This document shows positions 8,167 to 16,440 of a stretch of 64,000 bases of DNA, in pieces; within the stretch, counting starts at the first letter, position 1; every line of letters starts with the position of its first letter. Under the pieces are notes generated by a model. It did no database searches. It saw only the letters and a program-made list of their open reading frames with translations, and had not been told where the DNA came from. The translations under genes were made by a program, and so were the position numbers. Origin of the DNA: an uncultured Erythrobacter sp. (GTDB lineage: Bacteria > Pseudomonadota > Alphaproteobacteria > Sphingomonadales > Sphingomonadaceae). The stretch is from the NCBI GenBank assembly GCA_937969505.1, contig CALBWA010000007.1, forward strand, positions 1 to 64,000, in the 5' to 3' direction.

Positions 8167-8942
8167 GGAGTTCCTCCTGCGATAAATTCAACGGCATTGG
8201 CCAACATGCGCCGGACATGGGGGTTTTGATAGGTTTGAGGACTGTCACCGAACTGCAGATAGACCAGCGGAGCATTTCCTGGACCAACGGTCTTGTGCCA
8301 AGCGACCAGATTGGAGCCGGGGGGATGGTCCCAACCTTCGCGCGAATATAGCGTACCGGATATTCCAAGCGCGGCGGAATAGAAATTCTCGCGCGTGAAC
8401 TCAAAATCGGACCGGACCAGTGGTGTGACATCGTCTTCAAAGACCTGAGCCAGATAAAGTTCGTCCGTCACGCCGAATTCGGCAGGAACACCTCGCGTTA
8501 CGGGGTGGTCAACAGAGATTCTGGCAGTGTATTCAACGTCATGACGATAACCGGAATCGAGCACTTCTGCGCCGCGCACTTTGCCCGGCGTGTAAAGAAA
8601 GCGTCCGCCCAGCATCTCGTGCCATTCGGGCCAGTCGGCCCAGCCTGCGAGTGCGTGATGCATGGCAACTGCACCGCGGCCTGAAGCAAAGCGTTCCACC
8701 ACGGCGCGTCGGAAACCTTCGCTAGGTGGGCGCGAGGTCACCCAGTCATCGGCGAAGTGATAGCCGCCCATATCGTAGAACAGGACCGCATCCGCCGCCT
8801 TGGCGGCTCCATTGGCGACCGCTTCTTCGGCCTCGGGATGCATCAGGTGCGTGATGTCCCACTCACGCAAAGATGCCAGCAATTCGGCAAAGGGCTCCCT
8901 CTCATAGGCATGACCACCAGACAGGACGAGCAGTTTGCGCAT
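8163..8942 (-). CDS. ThuA-like domain protein
   Basis: This 259-residue second ThuA-like protein starts with KLLVLSGGHAYER, a typical ThuA beginning. It has GRGAVAMHHALAGW at the place of the amidotransferase nucleophile (no Cys), a DELYLAQVF segment and WHKTVG near the C-terminus. It belongs to a different ThuA subgroup from 2159-2908. It starts 4 nt after the MDR reductase stop and overlaps the epoxide-hydrolase-like gene, so the three are co-transcribed. Its biochemical role is unknown; a sugar-linked role is known only for distant relatives. Confidence 0.8.
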   Translation of the reverse strand: MRKLLVLSGGHAYEREPFAELLASLREWDITHLMHPEAEEAVANGAAKAADAVLFYDMGGYHFADDWVTSRPPSEGFRRAVVERFASGRGAVAMHHALAGWADWPEWHEMLGGRFLYTPGKVRGAEVLDSGYRHDVEYTARISVDHPVTRGVPAEFGVTDELYLAQVFEDDVTPLVRSDFEFTRENFYSAALGISGTLYSREGWDHPPGSNLVAWHKTVGPGNAPLVYLQFGDSPQTYQNPHVRRMLANAVEFIAGGTP

Positions 8943-8946
8943 CCGA

Positions 8947-9957
8947 TCAGGCGATCTTCAGGATCATTTTGCCGTCATTGGTCCCGGCAAACAGACGCAT
9001 GAAGCTGTCAAAGGCGTTTTCCAGACCTTCGTCGACATGTTCGTCTATGGAGAGTTTGCCGGCTGCGGCCCACTCGCCCATTTTCGCCCCGCCTTCGGGG
9101 AAGCGCTCTACAAAATCCATGACCAGCAAGCCACGGATTGATGAACGCGTAACGATCAGGTTCCACAAATTGCGCGCGCCGCGAGGATCGGTGTTGTATT
9201 CGCTGATGAGACCGCACAGACCGACGCGGGCGTAGAGGTTCAGGTTCATCAAACCGGCATCGAGAATCTCACCGCCAACATTTTCGAAGATCACATCGAC
9301 GCCGTCCGGGGCTGCCTCGGCAATGGCGGCGGTCAAAGCGGCTTCGTCCTTGCCGCGATAATCGATCGCAGCATCATAACCGTATTTTGCGGTCAGCCGA
9401 GCGCACTTTTCAGGGCCGCCTGCGATGCCGACCGCGCGGCATCCGTGTATTTTTGCCAGCTGCCCCACCAGCGATCCAACCGCCCCTGCGGCGCCGGATA
9501 CCAGCACTGTGTCGCCTTGCTTGGGCTCGCACACTTCCAGAAAGCCGAAATAGGCGGTCATCCCGACCGCGCCGAATATCGACAGATAATTGGTAATGCT
9601 CGGCACCAGATTGGGATCAATTGGCTGGGTAAACCCTCCGATCTGGCTGATCGAATAATCCTCCAGCGCGTTGAGGCCCATGACCCATTGGCCTTTTTCA
9701 AACCCTTCGGCCCGGCTTTCTTCGACCACTCCGATTGTGCTTGCACGTACCGGATCGCCAAGCGGGATGGGCGGCATGTAATTGCCTCCAGCATCCATCC
9801 AGCCGCGCATGGCGGGATCGAGTGACGCATAGTGGTTACGGATCAGAAACTGGCCCTCGGCCAGTTCGGCTGTTGGTTCAGTCACAAGTTCAAAATCTTC
9901 TTGCACGGGGGCGCCGTCAGGGCGGCGTTGCAGCAAAAAGCGTCGGTTATCAGGCAT
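8947..9957 (-). CDS. NADP-dependent MDR oxidoreductase (CurA/prostaglandin reductase-like)
   Basis: This 336-residue zinc-free medium-chain reductase has the N-terminal catalytic fold with NHYASLDPAMRGWM, the segment typical of leukotriene B4 dehydrogenase and CurA. The Rossmann motif is VSGAAGAVGSLVGQLAK and the cofactor loop is GIAGGPEKC. These enzymes reduce the double bond of alpha,beta-unsaturated ketones or aldehydes with NADPH. The frame begins at 9993, but ATG 9957 has GGAGT upstream and is preferred. Two relatives lie at 12290-13291 and 24577-25578. It is upstream of and probably co-transcribed with the ThuA gene. Confidence 0.92.
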   Translation of the reverse strand: MPDNRRFLLQRRPDGAPVQEDFELVTEPTAELAEGQFLIRNHYASLDPAMRGWMDAGGNYMPPIPLGDPVRASTIGVVEESRAEGFEKGQWVMGLNALEDYSISQIGGFTQPIDPNLVPSITNYLSIFGAVGMTAYFGFLEVCEPKQGDTVLVSGAAGAVGSLVGQLAKIHGCRAVGIAGGPEKCARLTAKYGYDAAIDYRGKDEAALTAAIAEAAPDGVDVIFENVGGEILDAGLMNLNLYARVGLCGLISEYNTDPRGARNLWNLIVTRSSIRGLLVMDFVERFPEGGAKMGEWAAAGKLSIDEHVDEGLENAFDSFMRLFAGTNDGKMILKIA

Positions 9958-10016
9958 ACTTGTACTCCGTTTCACCAGCAGCAGCTGGTGCAATAATCAA
10001 CATTCACAATAGATGG

Positions 10017-12155
10017 TCAGGTTGCGGCGATTTTGACCGGAATAGCACTTTGCAAAGCTTGACCCGTGATCGGATCGTAATCCACTTCATCGCTGGTGAG
10101 GCGATTGGTCGATCCGCCCATTTCGCTCACATTGTGCTTTCCCGCCTCGCTGTCGCCAAAGGCATGCGCCATGGAAATCAGGCCGCGACGGACCCGGTCG
10201 CTTCCTTTAGCAACGCCATGAATTGAAGCATGTGCGGAGCTGATTTCAATCACATCGCCATCGGCCAGACCCTGCGCCGCCATATCATCGGGATGGATAT
10301 AGGCCGGATTGGTGGTGACCTTTCTGCCCAGCTTTTCGAGCGGCTGGCCAATGGAATTGAACCGATGCTTGGACCGGCGCGAAATCAGGCGGAAATCAAA
10401 TCCGGCTGCTCGCGCGTCATCAGCGGCATATTTCTCTACTTGCTTGGGCATGTCACCGGCCGCCAACTGAAAGCGGTGATGTTCGTCAGCATCGGCCGCC
10501 TCGATAACCGGATGCAAATCGTCATAGATTATCGCCGCACCATCCGCTTTGCGGGCATCTTCTCGCACCTTGCTGGGGGCGACCAATGCACCAGATACCA
10601 TCAAATCGAGAAATTCCTGCTTGCTGGGGCAGGTGTCCATAGGGACATCGCCACCCGGCAATTGCATCTGGACACCGAGATATTTGCCGATGTGCCACAT
10701 CATTTCGTATTCGTCGATAACATCACCCGGCGCGTCGGCCAGTGCTTCGGTGTAGCGAGCATAGGCGCGTTCGTGCCACCATTCGGAAAGATTGGTGATG
10801 TCCTCGCGCTCAAGACACTGCTTGGGAGCAAGGACAACATCGGCACGCTTTGCACTCGCGCTCATCCAGGGATCGATCTGTACAAACAATTCCAGATCAT
10901 CAAGCGCCCGGCGCATTTTCAGCTGGTTGGGAAAGCCGACTTCGGGATTGCCTCCAACCGAGATTAAGGCGCGAATTTGCCCTTCGCCGGGTGTGAGGAT
11001 TTCGTCAGCCATAATGTTGCATGGCATTTCGAACAGAAGCTGTCCCAGCCCACGGAAACGCGATTTGGCCATGCCTTCAACTCCGAACATCGGGGCGGGC
11101 GGGGCAACCTGCGCGCGTTTCTCACCCTGCTGGATGGTGAAAACGCCAGGCACGCTGCACTTCTCGCCTTCCTGCCTGAACCGCGCGCAAACGGTATTGA
11201 GGCAAGTAACAAGATATTCGGTCAGCGTCCCGTTGCCCGCCATTTCCGGACCAGTTCCGGTCACTGCACAACCCCTGGATGCGTTGGCAAACATGCGGGC
11301 AGCTGCGACCAGCTGATCTTTTTCAATACCGGCACGCTCGGCAGCAACATCGGGCGTGAAGCTGGATACAGCATCCTTCAATTCATCGAGCCCGTCGACA
11401 TGGGCCGAGACGAAATTGCGGTCATACAATTCTTCTTCGAAAATCACATTGAGCATGCCTGCAATCAGCGCAGGATCCTCACCCGGCTTCACCGGAAGAT
11501 AGATATCAGCCAGTTGGCCAACTTCTGCCAAACGCGGATCAGCCACGATTAGCTTCATGCCCTCCTTCTTACGCTCGCGAATACGCTTGGAAGGGGAGAA
11601 GGGCGGCACCCCGCCTACTGGTGAATAATGCGAAACGATCGGGTTGTTGCCAATGAACAAAGCGACGTCGGATTCGGAGAAGGTGTTCACCCCGCCCACC
11701 CATTTGCCATAGCGTTCGGTAGTGAACACCTTGGCTGGCTGGTCCAGTGTGACAGAAGTGAAGAAATGCTTGGTCCCGATGGCTTGGGCCAGGCTCATGG
11801 TGGCCATCATGGCAGAGCTGTTCTGATAGCCGCCCGATCCCATGAACAGGGCAACGCTATCCGGCCCGTATTTATCGATGATGCGCCGCAATTCGCTGCC
11901 GACATGGTCCAGCGCGTCCGGCATGGCCGCTTCCTGAAAATCGCCATTGGCATCGCGTACCAAAGAATGGTGCAACCGTCGTTCCGAATTGTGCGAATCG
12001 GGAAGTTCTCGACCTTTCATGCAAGTGTAACCACCATATTCAGGATCGTCCGGATCGCCGCGGACAGCTTTGACCTTTCCATCCTCGATATCGACCAGCA
12101 TCGCGCAATTGGCATGGCAGAATCGGCAGAAGCTACGGTGAGTTTCAACGCCCAT
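10017..12155 (-). CDS. single-subunit molybdopterin oxidoreductase with 4Fe-4S cluster
   Basis: This 712-residue DMSO-reductase-family enzyme has an N-terminal cluster motif C10-x2-C13-x3-C17-x27-C45, then the molybdopterin domains (FIGNNPIVSHYSP, VGGNPEVGFP) and a C-terminal dinucleotide-binding beta barrel (NPAYIHPDDM, DGDVIEIS). There is no signal peptide or Tat motif, so it is likely cytoplasmic. No partner subunit gene is adjacent. The usual Cys or SeCys ligand site reads VTLDQ. mobA lies 1.1 kb away on the same strand, with one opposite-strand gene between. The enzyme may hydroxylate or dehydrogenate a catabolic intermediate; substrate and electron acceptor are unknown. Confidence 0.92.
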   Translation of the reverse strand: MGVETHRSFCRFCHANCAMLVDIEDGKVKAVRGDPDDPEYGGYTCMKGRELPDSHNSERRLHHSLVRDANGDFQEAAMPDALDHVGSELRRIIDKYGPDSVALFMGSGGYQNSSAMMATMSLAQAIGTKHFFTSVTLDQPAKVFTTERYGKWVGGVNTFSESDVALFIGNNPIVSHYSPVGGVPPFSPSKRIRERKKEGMKLIVADPRLAEVGQLADIYLPVKPGEDPALIAGMLNVIFEEELYDRNFVSAHVDGLDELKDAVSSFTPDVAAERAGIEKDQLVAAARMFANASRGCAVTGTGPEMAGNGTLTEYLVTCLNTVCARFRQEGEKCSVPGVFTIQQGEKRAQVAPPAPMFGVEGMAKSRFRGLGQLLFEMPCNIMADEILTPGEGQIRALISVGGNPEVGFPNQLKMRRALDDLELFVQIDPWMSASAKRADVVLAPKQCLEREDITNLSEWWHERAYARYTEALADAPGDVIDEYEMMWHIGKYLGVQMQLPGGDVPMDTCPSKQEFLDLMVSGALVAPSKVREDARKADGAAIIYDDLHPVIEAADADEHHRFQLAAGDMPKQVEKYAADDARAAGFDFRLISRRSKHRFNSIGQPLEKLGRKVTTNPAYIHPDDMAAQGLADGDVIEISSAHASIHGVAKGSDRVRRGLISMAHAFGDSEAGKHNVSEMGGSTNRLTSDEVDYDPITGQALQSAIPVKIAAT

Positions 12156-12289
12156 GATATTCGGTCCTTTCGATCACTGCTGGCAAGATACCAGATCGCG
12201 AAGGTCGAACGACTGACACTTTTGTCCGTGGCGGCCGCGCAGGCTAATCCGCATTAGGCTGGCACGAATGCCTTCACAGGAGATCAGAC

Positions 12290-13291
12290 ATGCCGACCAC
12301 CACACGCCAATGGCTCTTGAACGGACATCCGCGAGGACGCGGGATTGAAGATGGCGATTTCAAACTGGTCGACACCCAGCTTGATGATCCGGCCGAGGGC
12401 GAGATGTTGCTGGCAACGCGTTATCTCGGTTTTGATCCTGCACAAAAAGGGTGGATGGAAAACATTGCTGATTACGTCGCGCCGATGAATATCGGTGATG
12501 TCATGCGCGGGAGCGGCATTTGCGAAGTTATTGAAAGCAATGGCGGGCGCTTCGCCAAAGGCGATATGGTGTTCGGCACGACCGGCTGGACAGAGCATCT
12601 GGTCACCGATGGCAAGGACCTGACCAAAGTTGAAACCGAGTTGTCGCCAACGGCGGTGCTTTCGGTTTTGGGCACCACCGGAGTCACGGCGTATTGCGGT
12701 CTTTTCAAAGTGGGCAAGCCTGTGGCGGGCGACACCGTACTCGTATCGGGCGCAGCTGGTGCGACCGGATCGGTCGTTGGCCAATTGGCCAAGATCGCCG
12801 GATGCCGCGTGGTCGGTATTGCGGGTGGGCCGGACAAGTGCAAATGGTTGGTCGAAGAGGCCGGTTATGATGCAGCGATCGATTACAAGGCAGACAATGT
12901 CAAAGGCCAGATCAAGCAAGAGTGCCCACGCGGTGTCGATGTGATTTTCGACAATGTCGGGGGGAAGATTCTAGACGACATGTTGGCTAACATTGCCACT
13001 GGCGCGCGTGTCGTCATATGCGGAGGTATCAGCCGCTATGAATCAGGTGGAAAGCCCGTTGGACCGGGCAATTACTTCAACCTGATTTTTCGCCGAGCCA
13101 GCATGGCTGGCTTCATCGTGCTGGATTGGGCAAGCGAGTTTCCACAAATCCGAAAACGCCTCGAAGGTTTCGTGCAGGATGGCAGCCTGCGCTATCAGGA
13201 GGATGTTCAGGAAGGGTTTGAAAACGCACCGGAGACGTTGAAACGCCTGTTCGTGGGTAAGAACCGTGGCAAACAGATGCTCAAGCTCTAG
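12290..13291 (+). CDS. NADP-dependent MDR oxidoreductase (CurA-like)
   Basis: This 333-residue zinc-free medium-chain reductase is a paralogue of 8947-9957, with LGFDPAQKGWM in the substrate domain, VSGAAGATGSVVGQLAK as nucleotide motif and GIAGGPDKC after it. It should reduce an activated C=C bond with NADPH. AGGAGA lies before the ATG. The gene is divergent from the molybdopterin enzyme across 134 nt (12156-12289), so the two may share a control region. It ends 4 nt before the convergent mobA stop, leaving no room for a terminator. Confidence 0.92.
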   Translation: MPTTTRQWLLNGHPRGRGIEDGDFKLVDTQLDDPAEGEMLLATRYLGFDPAQKGWMENIADYVAPMNIGDVMRGSGICEVIESNGGRFAKGDMVFGTTGWTEHLVTDGKDLTKVETELSPTAVLSVLGTTGVTAYCGLFKVGKPVAGDTVLVSGAAGATGSVVGQLAKIAGCRVVGIAGGPDKCKWLVEEAGYDAAIDYKADNVKGQIKQECPRGVDVIFDNVGGKILDDMLANIATGARVVICGGISRYESGGKPVGPGNYFNLIFRRASMAGFIVLDWASEFPQIRKRLEGFVQDGSLRYQEDVQEGFENAPETLKRLFVGKNRGKQMLKL

Positions 13292-13295
13292 CTGC

Positions 13296-13823
13296 TCACT
13301 CCTTGGGCAGATCGCCCGGGAGATCGCTGGGCTGATTTACATTCAGCAACGGCGGATCGAATGCGATCTGGCGGGCAGAAACACTCTCGGCAAACCCGTA
13401 GAGAGCTCGTCCGCCCGCGTTGAGGTAGCGTTCCAGGTCAGGAGCAAGGTGAGCTGGCCATAGCCCGACAACCGGCTGGCTGCGCACAATGGCCGCGCCT
13501 TCTCCGGCCAGCGACTGGGCCAGGTCATCAGGCAAATTGGGCACATCGCATCCCGCGCTCAAAACATGGCTGTAGCCTTGGGTTTGTGCATGATGCAGGG
13601 CTGCGTTGAGCCCGCCCAAGGGTCCCAGATCTGCAGCAGGTCGATCGGCAATACAGAAATTCCCCGGTTCGTCGCGCCCACATATGATTACAGAATTGCA
13701 TTGACCGGACAGGCTTGCGCCCACCCGGTCAATCAATCGCTCGCCTTGATAAAGCGCGTGTGCCTTGTCGCTGCCAAACCGCTGCGCTTTACCTCCAGCC
13801 AAAATCGCGCCCAGCAGGCTCAT
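13296..13823 (-). CDS. mobA: molybdenum cofactor guanylyltransferase MobA
   Basis: This 175-residue nucleotidyltransferase has the N-terminal signature LAGGKAQRFGSDK, where GTP binds, a GPLGGL loop and SAGCDVPNLP carrying a metal-binding Asp. MobA joins GMP to molybdopterin to make the bis-MGD cofactor used by DMSO-reductase-family enzymes. Its place next to the molybdopterin oxidoreductase (10017-12155) is functionally consistent. It is slightly short for the family and lies 6 nt downstream of the ABM-domain gene on the same strand, so it is probably co-transcribed with that gene. Confidence 0.88.
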   Translation of the reverse strand: MSLLGAILAGGKAQRFGSDKAHALYQGERLIDRVGASLSGQCNSVIICGRDEPGNFCIADRPAADLGPLGGLNAALHHAQTQGYSHVLSAGCDVPNLPDDLAQSLAGEGAAIVRSQPVVGLWPAHLAPDLERYLNAGGRALYGFAESVSARQIAFDPPLLNVNQPSDLPGDLPKE

Positions 13824-13829
13824 CTTGGT

Positions 13830-14171
13830 CTAGCCAAATTGTGCAGTTGGGTTGCCATCTGCTCCATATACCGGGCCTTCCGCATCGACGCGAAACTTTT
13901 TGGACACTGCATTGTCGATCCCGAATGATGACAAGTGGCCCAGCATCCCGGCGTAATGCTTATTGGCAAAATGGCTGGAAAGTGCCTCTTCGCTTTCCCA
14001 TTCTTCGTAGACATTGATCCGGGTCGGATTGTTCAAATCCGCACCCCAGTCATAATGGATGCAGCCATCCTGCGACAAGGCGCCGTCAATGAAGGGTTGC
14101 GCGGTCTTGAGCGCTTCTTCGCGCTTGTCTGCCGGCAGGTCGATCTGGGCGCAAATTACTATCTTGGCCAT
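13830..14171 (-). CDS. antibiotic biosynthesis monooxygenase (ABM) domain protein
   Basis: This 113-residue single-domain protein of the ABM/dimeric alpha-beta barrel fold starts KIVICAQIDLP and has QDGCIHYDWG and INVYEEWESEEAL, typical of this family. Members include cofactor-free monooxygenases and proteins with no known activity. The frame continues upstream to 14351, but that extension overlaps the SnoaL-type gene. ATG 14171, 4 nt after that gene's stop, is the sensible start. It is probably co-transcribed with 14176-14595 and mobA. A quinone-forming or detoxifying oxygenase role is a guess. Confidence 0.82.
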   Translation of the reverse strand: MAKIVICAQIDLPADKREEALKTAQPFIDGALSQDGCIHYDWGADLNNPTRINVYEEWESEEALSSHFANKHYAGMLGHLSSFGIDNAVSKKFRVDAEGPVYGADGNPTAQFG

Positions 14172-14175
14172 ATCC

Positions 14176-14595
14176 TCAGCCCCCTTCCACGCCATACTCG
14201 GCAACGATCCGGAAGGTGCGCTTGGTAAAGACCCACTTCCCGTCAATCTTGGCCAATTCATCATCATAGGCCCCACCGATCGCGCGAGTGGGGCCATCCT
14301 TGGGCTTGAGAAATTCTTGCGTAACGGCGCGCGATGTCGCGGTGTCGCCATCCACTTCGATCGACACCGGCGTGCACATCATGCACACTGCATCCAGGCC
14401 ACCCATGGCGCCTTGCCACATGGCAACAATAGCCTCGCGCCCGTCAACCGCATGCCCCATCAGGTCCCACTTGGCGTCTTCCGCCCAGGTCTTGCCCCAA
14501 TCTTCAGGGTCGAAACGCAATACAGCATCAAGATACATATCGTTCAGCTCGCGAATGGCGAGTCGGTCTTCCATTGGTCCTGAGAACATCGGCAC
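14176..14595 (-). CDS. SnoaL/NTF2-like protein
   Basis: This 139-residue cone-fold protein has the N-terminal helix pair with LNDMYLDAVLRFD and the WAEDAKWDLMG segment typical of bile-acid dehydratase/SnoaL-like families. The start is either GTG 14595, with GGGAG five nt upstream, or ATG 14589; both read into the same protein. Members include steroid isomerases, dehydratases and polyketide cyclases, so a small ring-modifying enzyme is plausible. It leads a minus-strand unit with the ABM protein and mobA and is divergent from the SDR at 14726. The activity is not shown. Confidence 0.8.
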   Translation of the reverse strand: MPMFSGPMEDRLAIRELNDMYLDAVLRFDPEDWGKTWAEDAKWDLMGHAVDGREAIVAMWQGAMGGLDAVCMMCTPVSIEVDGDTATSRAVTQEFLKPKDGPTRAIGGAYDDELAKIDGKWVFTKRTFRIVAEYGVEGG

Positions 14596-14648
14596 AGTCT
14601 CCCTTTTGTTGGTGACTGCAATGCTACGTATAGACGAGCGCAGGCAAT

Positions 14649-14666
14649 GGACACTTTTGGGAAGGG
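14649..14666. promoter_or_regulatory. shared intergenic motif CACTTTTGGGAAGGG, copy 1
   Basis: In the divergent region between the SnoaL gene and the SDR at 14726, GGACACTTTTGGGAAGGG occurs. A close copy (ATCACTTTTGGAAGGG) lies at 28784-28799, upstream of the Rieske gene, and a partial match (TGACACTTTTG) at 12215-12224, in the divergent region before the MDR gene. Repetition in three control regions suggests a binding site, but this is inference. Confidence 0.3.
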
Positions 14667-14725
14667 CAATTGTTGGTGTGTGAGACTATCACGCAATCAC
14701 ACAGCACCATGAAGAGGATAATGTA

Positions 14726-15538
14726 ATGGGACAGCTTGCCGGTAAAAAAGCCGTTATTCTGGGCGCAGCATCGAAGGACAATATGGGGCAGACGATTGCC
14801 CGCCTATTCGCCAGCGAAGGGGCCGAAGTCATGGTTGCCGGCCGCAATCAGGAACCGCTTCAGGAACTGGCCAAGGAAATCGGCGGCCATGTCGGCGTTT
14901 GCGACATTACCGATCACGGACAGGTCCATGCCTTGGCTGCCAGTGCAGCCGAGAAGATGGGCCGCGTGGATGCAGCCATCAATTCCAGCGGCTGGGGATT
15001 GCTCGCCAATCTGCTGGAGACGACCGAGGAGCAGCTGGATCAGATCTGCGCCCTGCAATTCAAGGGCGTGCACCATTTCCTTCAAGCGTTTGTCGGGCAG
15101 ATGAAGGATCAGGATCCCCAAGGTGGCTCACTTATCTCGCTTTCCTCCGCCACGACCAAGGCGCTGATCAACAATCACGCCGCCTATATCGGCACAAAAA
15201 CGGGGAGCGAGGCACTGATGCGCTGCGTCGCCAATGATTTCGGTCAATATGGCATCAAGGCGAACACAGTTTCACCGGCATTTACTGAAAGCCCGATGAC
15301 GTCGGACAGCTTTCAGGTGCCAGGTCTGGTTGACGCATTCCTGCCCAAATATCCGCTTGGTCGCCTCAATACGAGTGATGACGTGGCTCAGGCTTGTCTG
15401 TGGCTGTGCAGCGATGCCGCATTCGTCACTGGACAGAATATCCAGCCCAATGGCGGGCTGATCTTGAGGGGCAATCCGCAAGCGGTCGATATTGAACGCT
15501 CGGTCGGGGCAGCGATGGCCAAGGCGGCAGAGGGCTAA
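14726..15538 (+). CDS. short-chain dehydrogenase/reductase (atypical N-terminal motif)
   Basis: This 270-residue SDR has an N-terminal nucleotide motif GAASKDNMGQ closer to enoyl-reductase-like SDRs than the classical GxxxGxG. NSSG replaces the usual NNAG, SLSSAT carries the catalytic Ser, and YIGTK gives Tyr-x3-Lys. The C-terminal end is extended past the GxxxxxNGG stretch. It would use NAD(P)H on a carbonyl or hydroxyl. GAGGA precedes the ATG. It is divergent from 14176-14595 and converges with the SDR at 15566. The substrate is unknown. Confidence 0.88.
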   Translation: MGQLAGKKAVILGAASKDNMGQTIARLFASEGAEVMVAGRNQEPLQELAKEIGGHVGVCDITDHGQVHALAASAAEKMGRVDAAINSSGWGLLANLLETTEEQLDQICALQFKGVHHFLQAFVGQMKDQDPQGGSLISLSSATTKALINNHAAYIGTKTGSEALMRCVANDFGQYGIKANTVSPAFTESPMTSDSFQVPGLVDAFLPKYPLGRLNTSDDVAQACLWLCSDAAFVTGQNIQPNGGLILRGNPQAVDIERSVGAAMAKAAEG

Positions 15539-15565
15539 GCGCCGCCCGCCGACTTGACCACTCGC

Positions 15566-16342
15566 TCAATACTGCGCGGTGCCGCCGTCTACACTGATGG
15601 CTGCACCCGTTATGCCGCCGCCTTCGTTCGAGGCTAGCAGCAATGCGACTGCGGCAATTTCTGCCACGGTGTTGGGCCGCTTGATCGCAGCTTCGGCAGC
15701 GAACATGTTGATCATCTCGTCAAATTCCATGCCCATGGCTTTGGCAGTGGCGGGGCCGTTGTTCTTGATGATGTCGGTCACTACCAGACCAGGGCAGATG
15801 CAGTTGGCCGTGATGCCCAATTCGCCCACTTCGCGGGCCAGGCTTTTGGTCATCCCGTTCACCGCATGTTTGGCAGCAGTGTAGGCAGTGAAGACCGGCT
15901 TGCCATGCTTGCCTTCCATCGACGACATATTGATGATGCGCCCGGTCTTGTTGGGGATCATGGTTTTGAGCGCTCGGCGGCTGGCCCAGAAAGTGGAATA
16001 AACGTTCCACTTCATCGCCTCGTCAAAGGCTTCGTCCGACAGGTCAACCATCGGCTGAAGATCGCCTGCGCCGCCTGCATTGTTGACCAGAATATCGATC
16101 GTCCCGAAGCTGGAGACCGCCTGATCGACAAACCCCTCTACATCGGCCTGCTGCATAACGTCCCCGGGCACGAAAATCGCGCGATCACCGACATCAAGCT
16201 CGTCCAGAACCTTCGCGCCCTTGGCCGGGTTACGCGCAAACAGCGCCACTTTGGCACCCTCTGCAAGAAAGCTCTCGGCGATACCGCGCCCCAGTCCTGC
16301 AGTGCCGCCGGTAATCGCTGCCACTTTGCCTTCAAGTTTCAT
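15566..16342 (-). CDS. short-chain dehydrogenase/reductase
   Basis: This 258-residue classical SDR has GGTAGLG at the N-terminus, NNAGGAG, SSMEG with the catalytic Ser, and YTAAK. The frame reaches 16429, but ATG 16342 has GGGAG eight nt upstream and gives the normal SDR N-terminus MKLEGKVAAITGG; ATG 16357 is the alternative. It is divergent from the KstD-like flavoprotein across about 98 nt, suggesting joint control. It may act on a hydroxy/keto group of the same ring substrate, but that is inferred only from the neighbour. Confidence 0.9.
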   Translation of the reverse strand: MKLEGKVAAITGGTAGLGRGIAESFLAEGAKVALFARNPAKGAKVLDELDVGDRAIFVPGDVMQQADVEGFVDQAVSSFGTIDILVNNAGGAGDLQPMVDLSDEAFDEAMKWNVYSTFWASRRALKTMIPNKTGRIINMSSMEGKHGKPVFTAYTAAKHAVNGMTKSLAREVGELGITANCICPGLVVTDIIKNNGPATAKAMGMEFDEMINMFAAEAAIKRPNTVAEIAAVALLLASNEGGGITGAAISVDGGTAQY

Positions 16343-16426
16343 CAGGTTGTCTCCCATGTTTCCTGAAGAAGTAGCCTGTGCCTGCCAAGACTGCACCTCG
16401 CCAAAATGAAGGGTTGCCGGTTGGCG

Positions 16427-16440
16427 CAAGGCAGTCCTTG
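16427..16440 (+). promoter_or_regulatory. hairpin covering the ribosome binding site of the KstD-like gene
   Basis: CAAGG-cagt-CCTTG is a perfect 5-bp inverted repeat ending directly at the ATG of 16441. The AAGG in its left arm is the best ribosome binding site for that gene, so folding would hide it. A translational control role is inferred; the stem is short. Confidence 0.3.

Noticed and set aside
14172-14351. Upstream extension of the ABM-domain frame
   Set aside because: It overlaps the SnoaL gene in another frame and lacks similarity; ATG 14171 is the coupled start.
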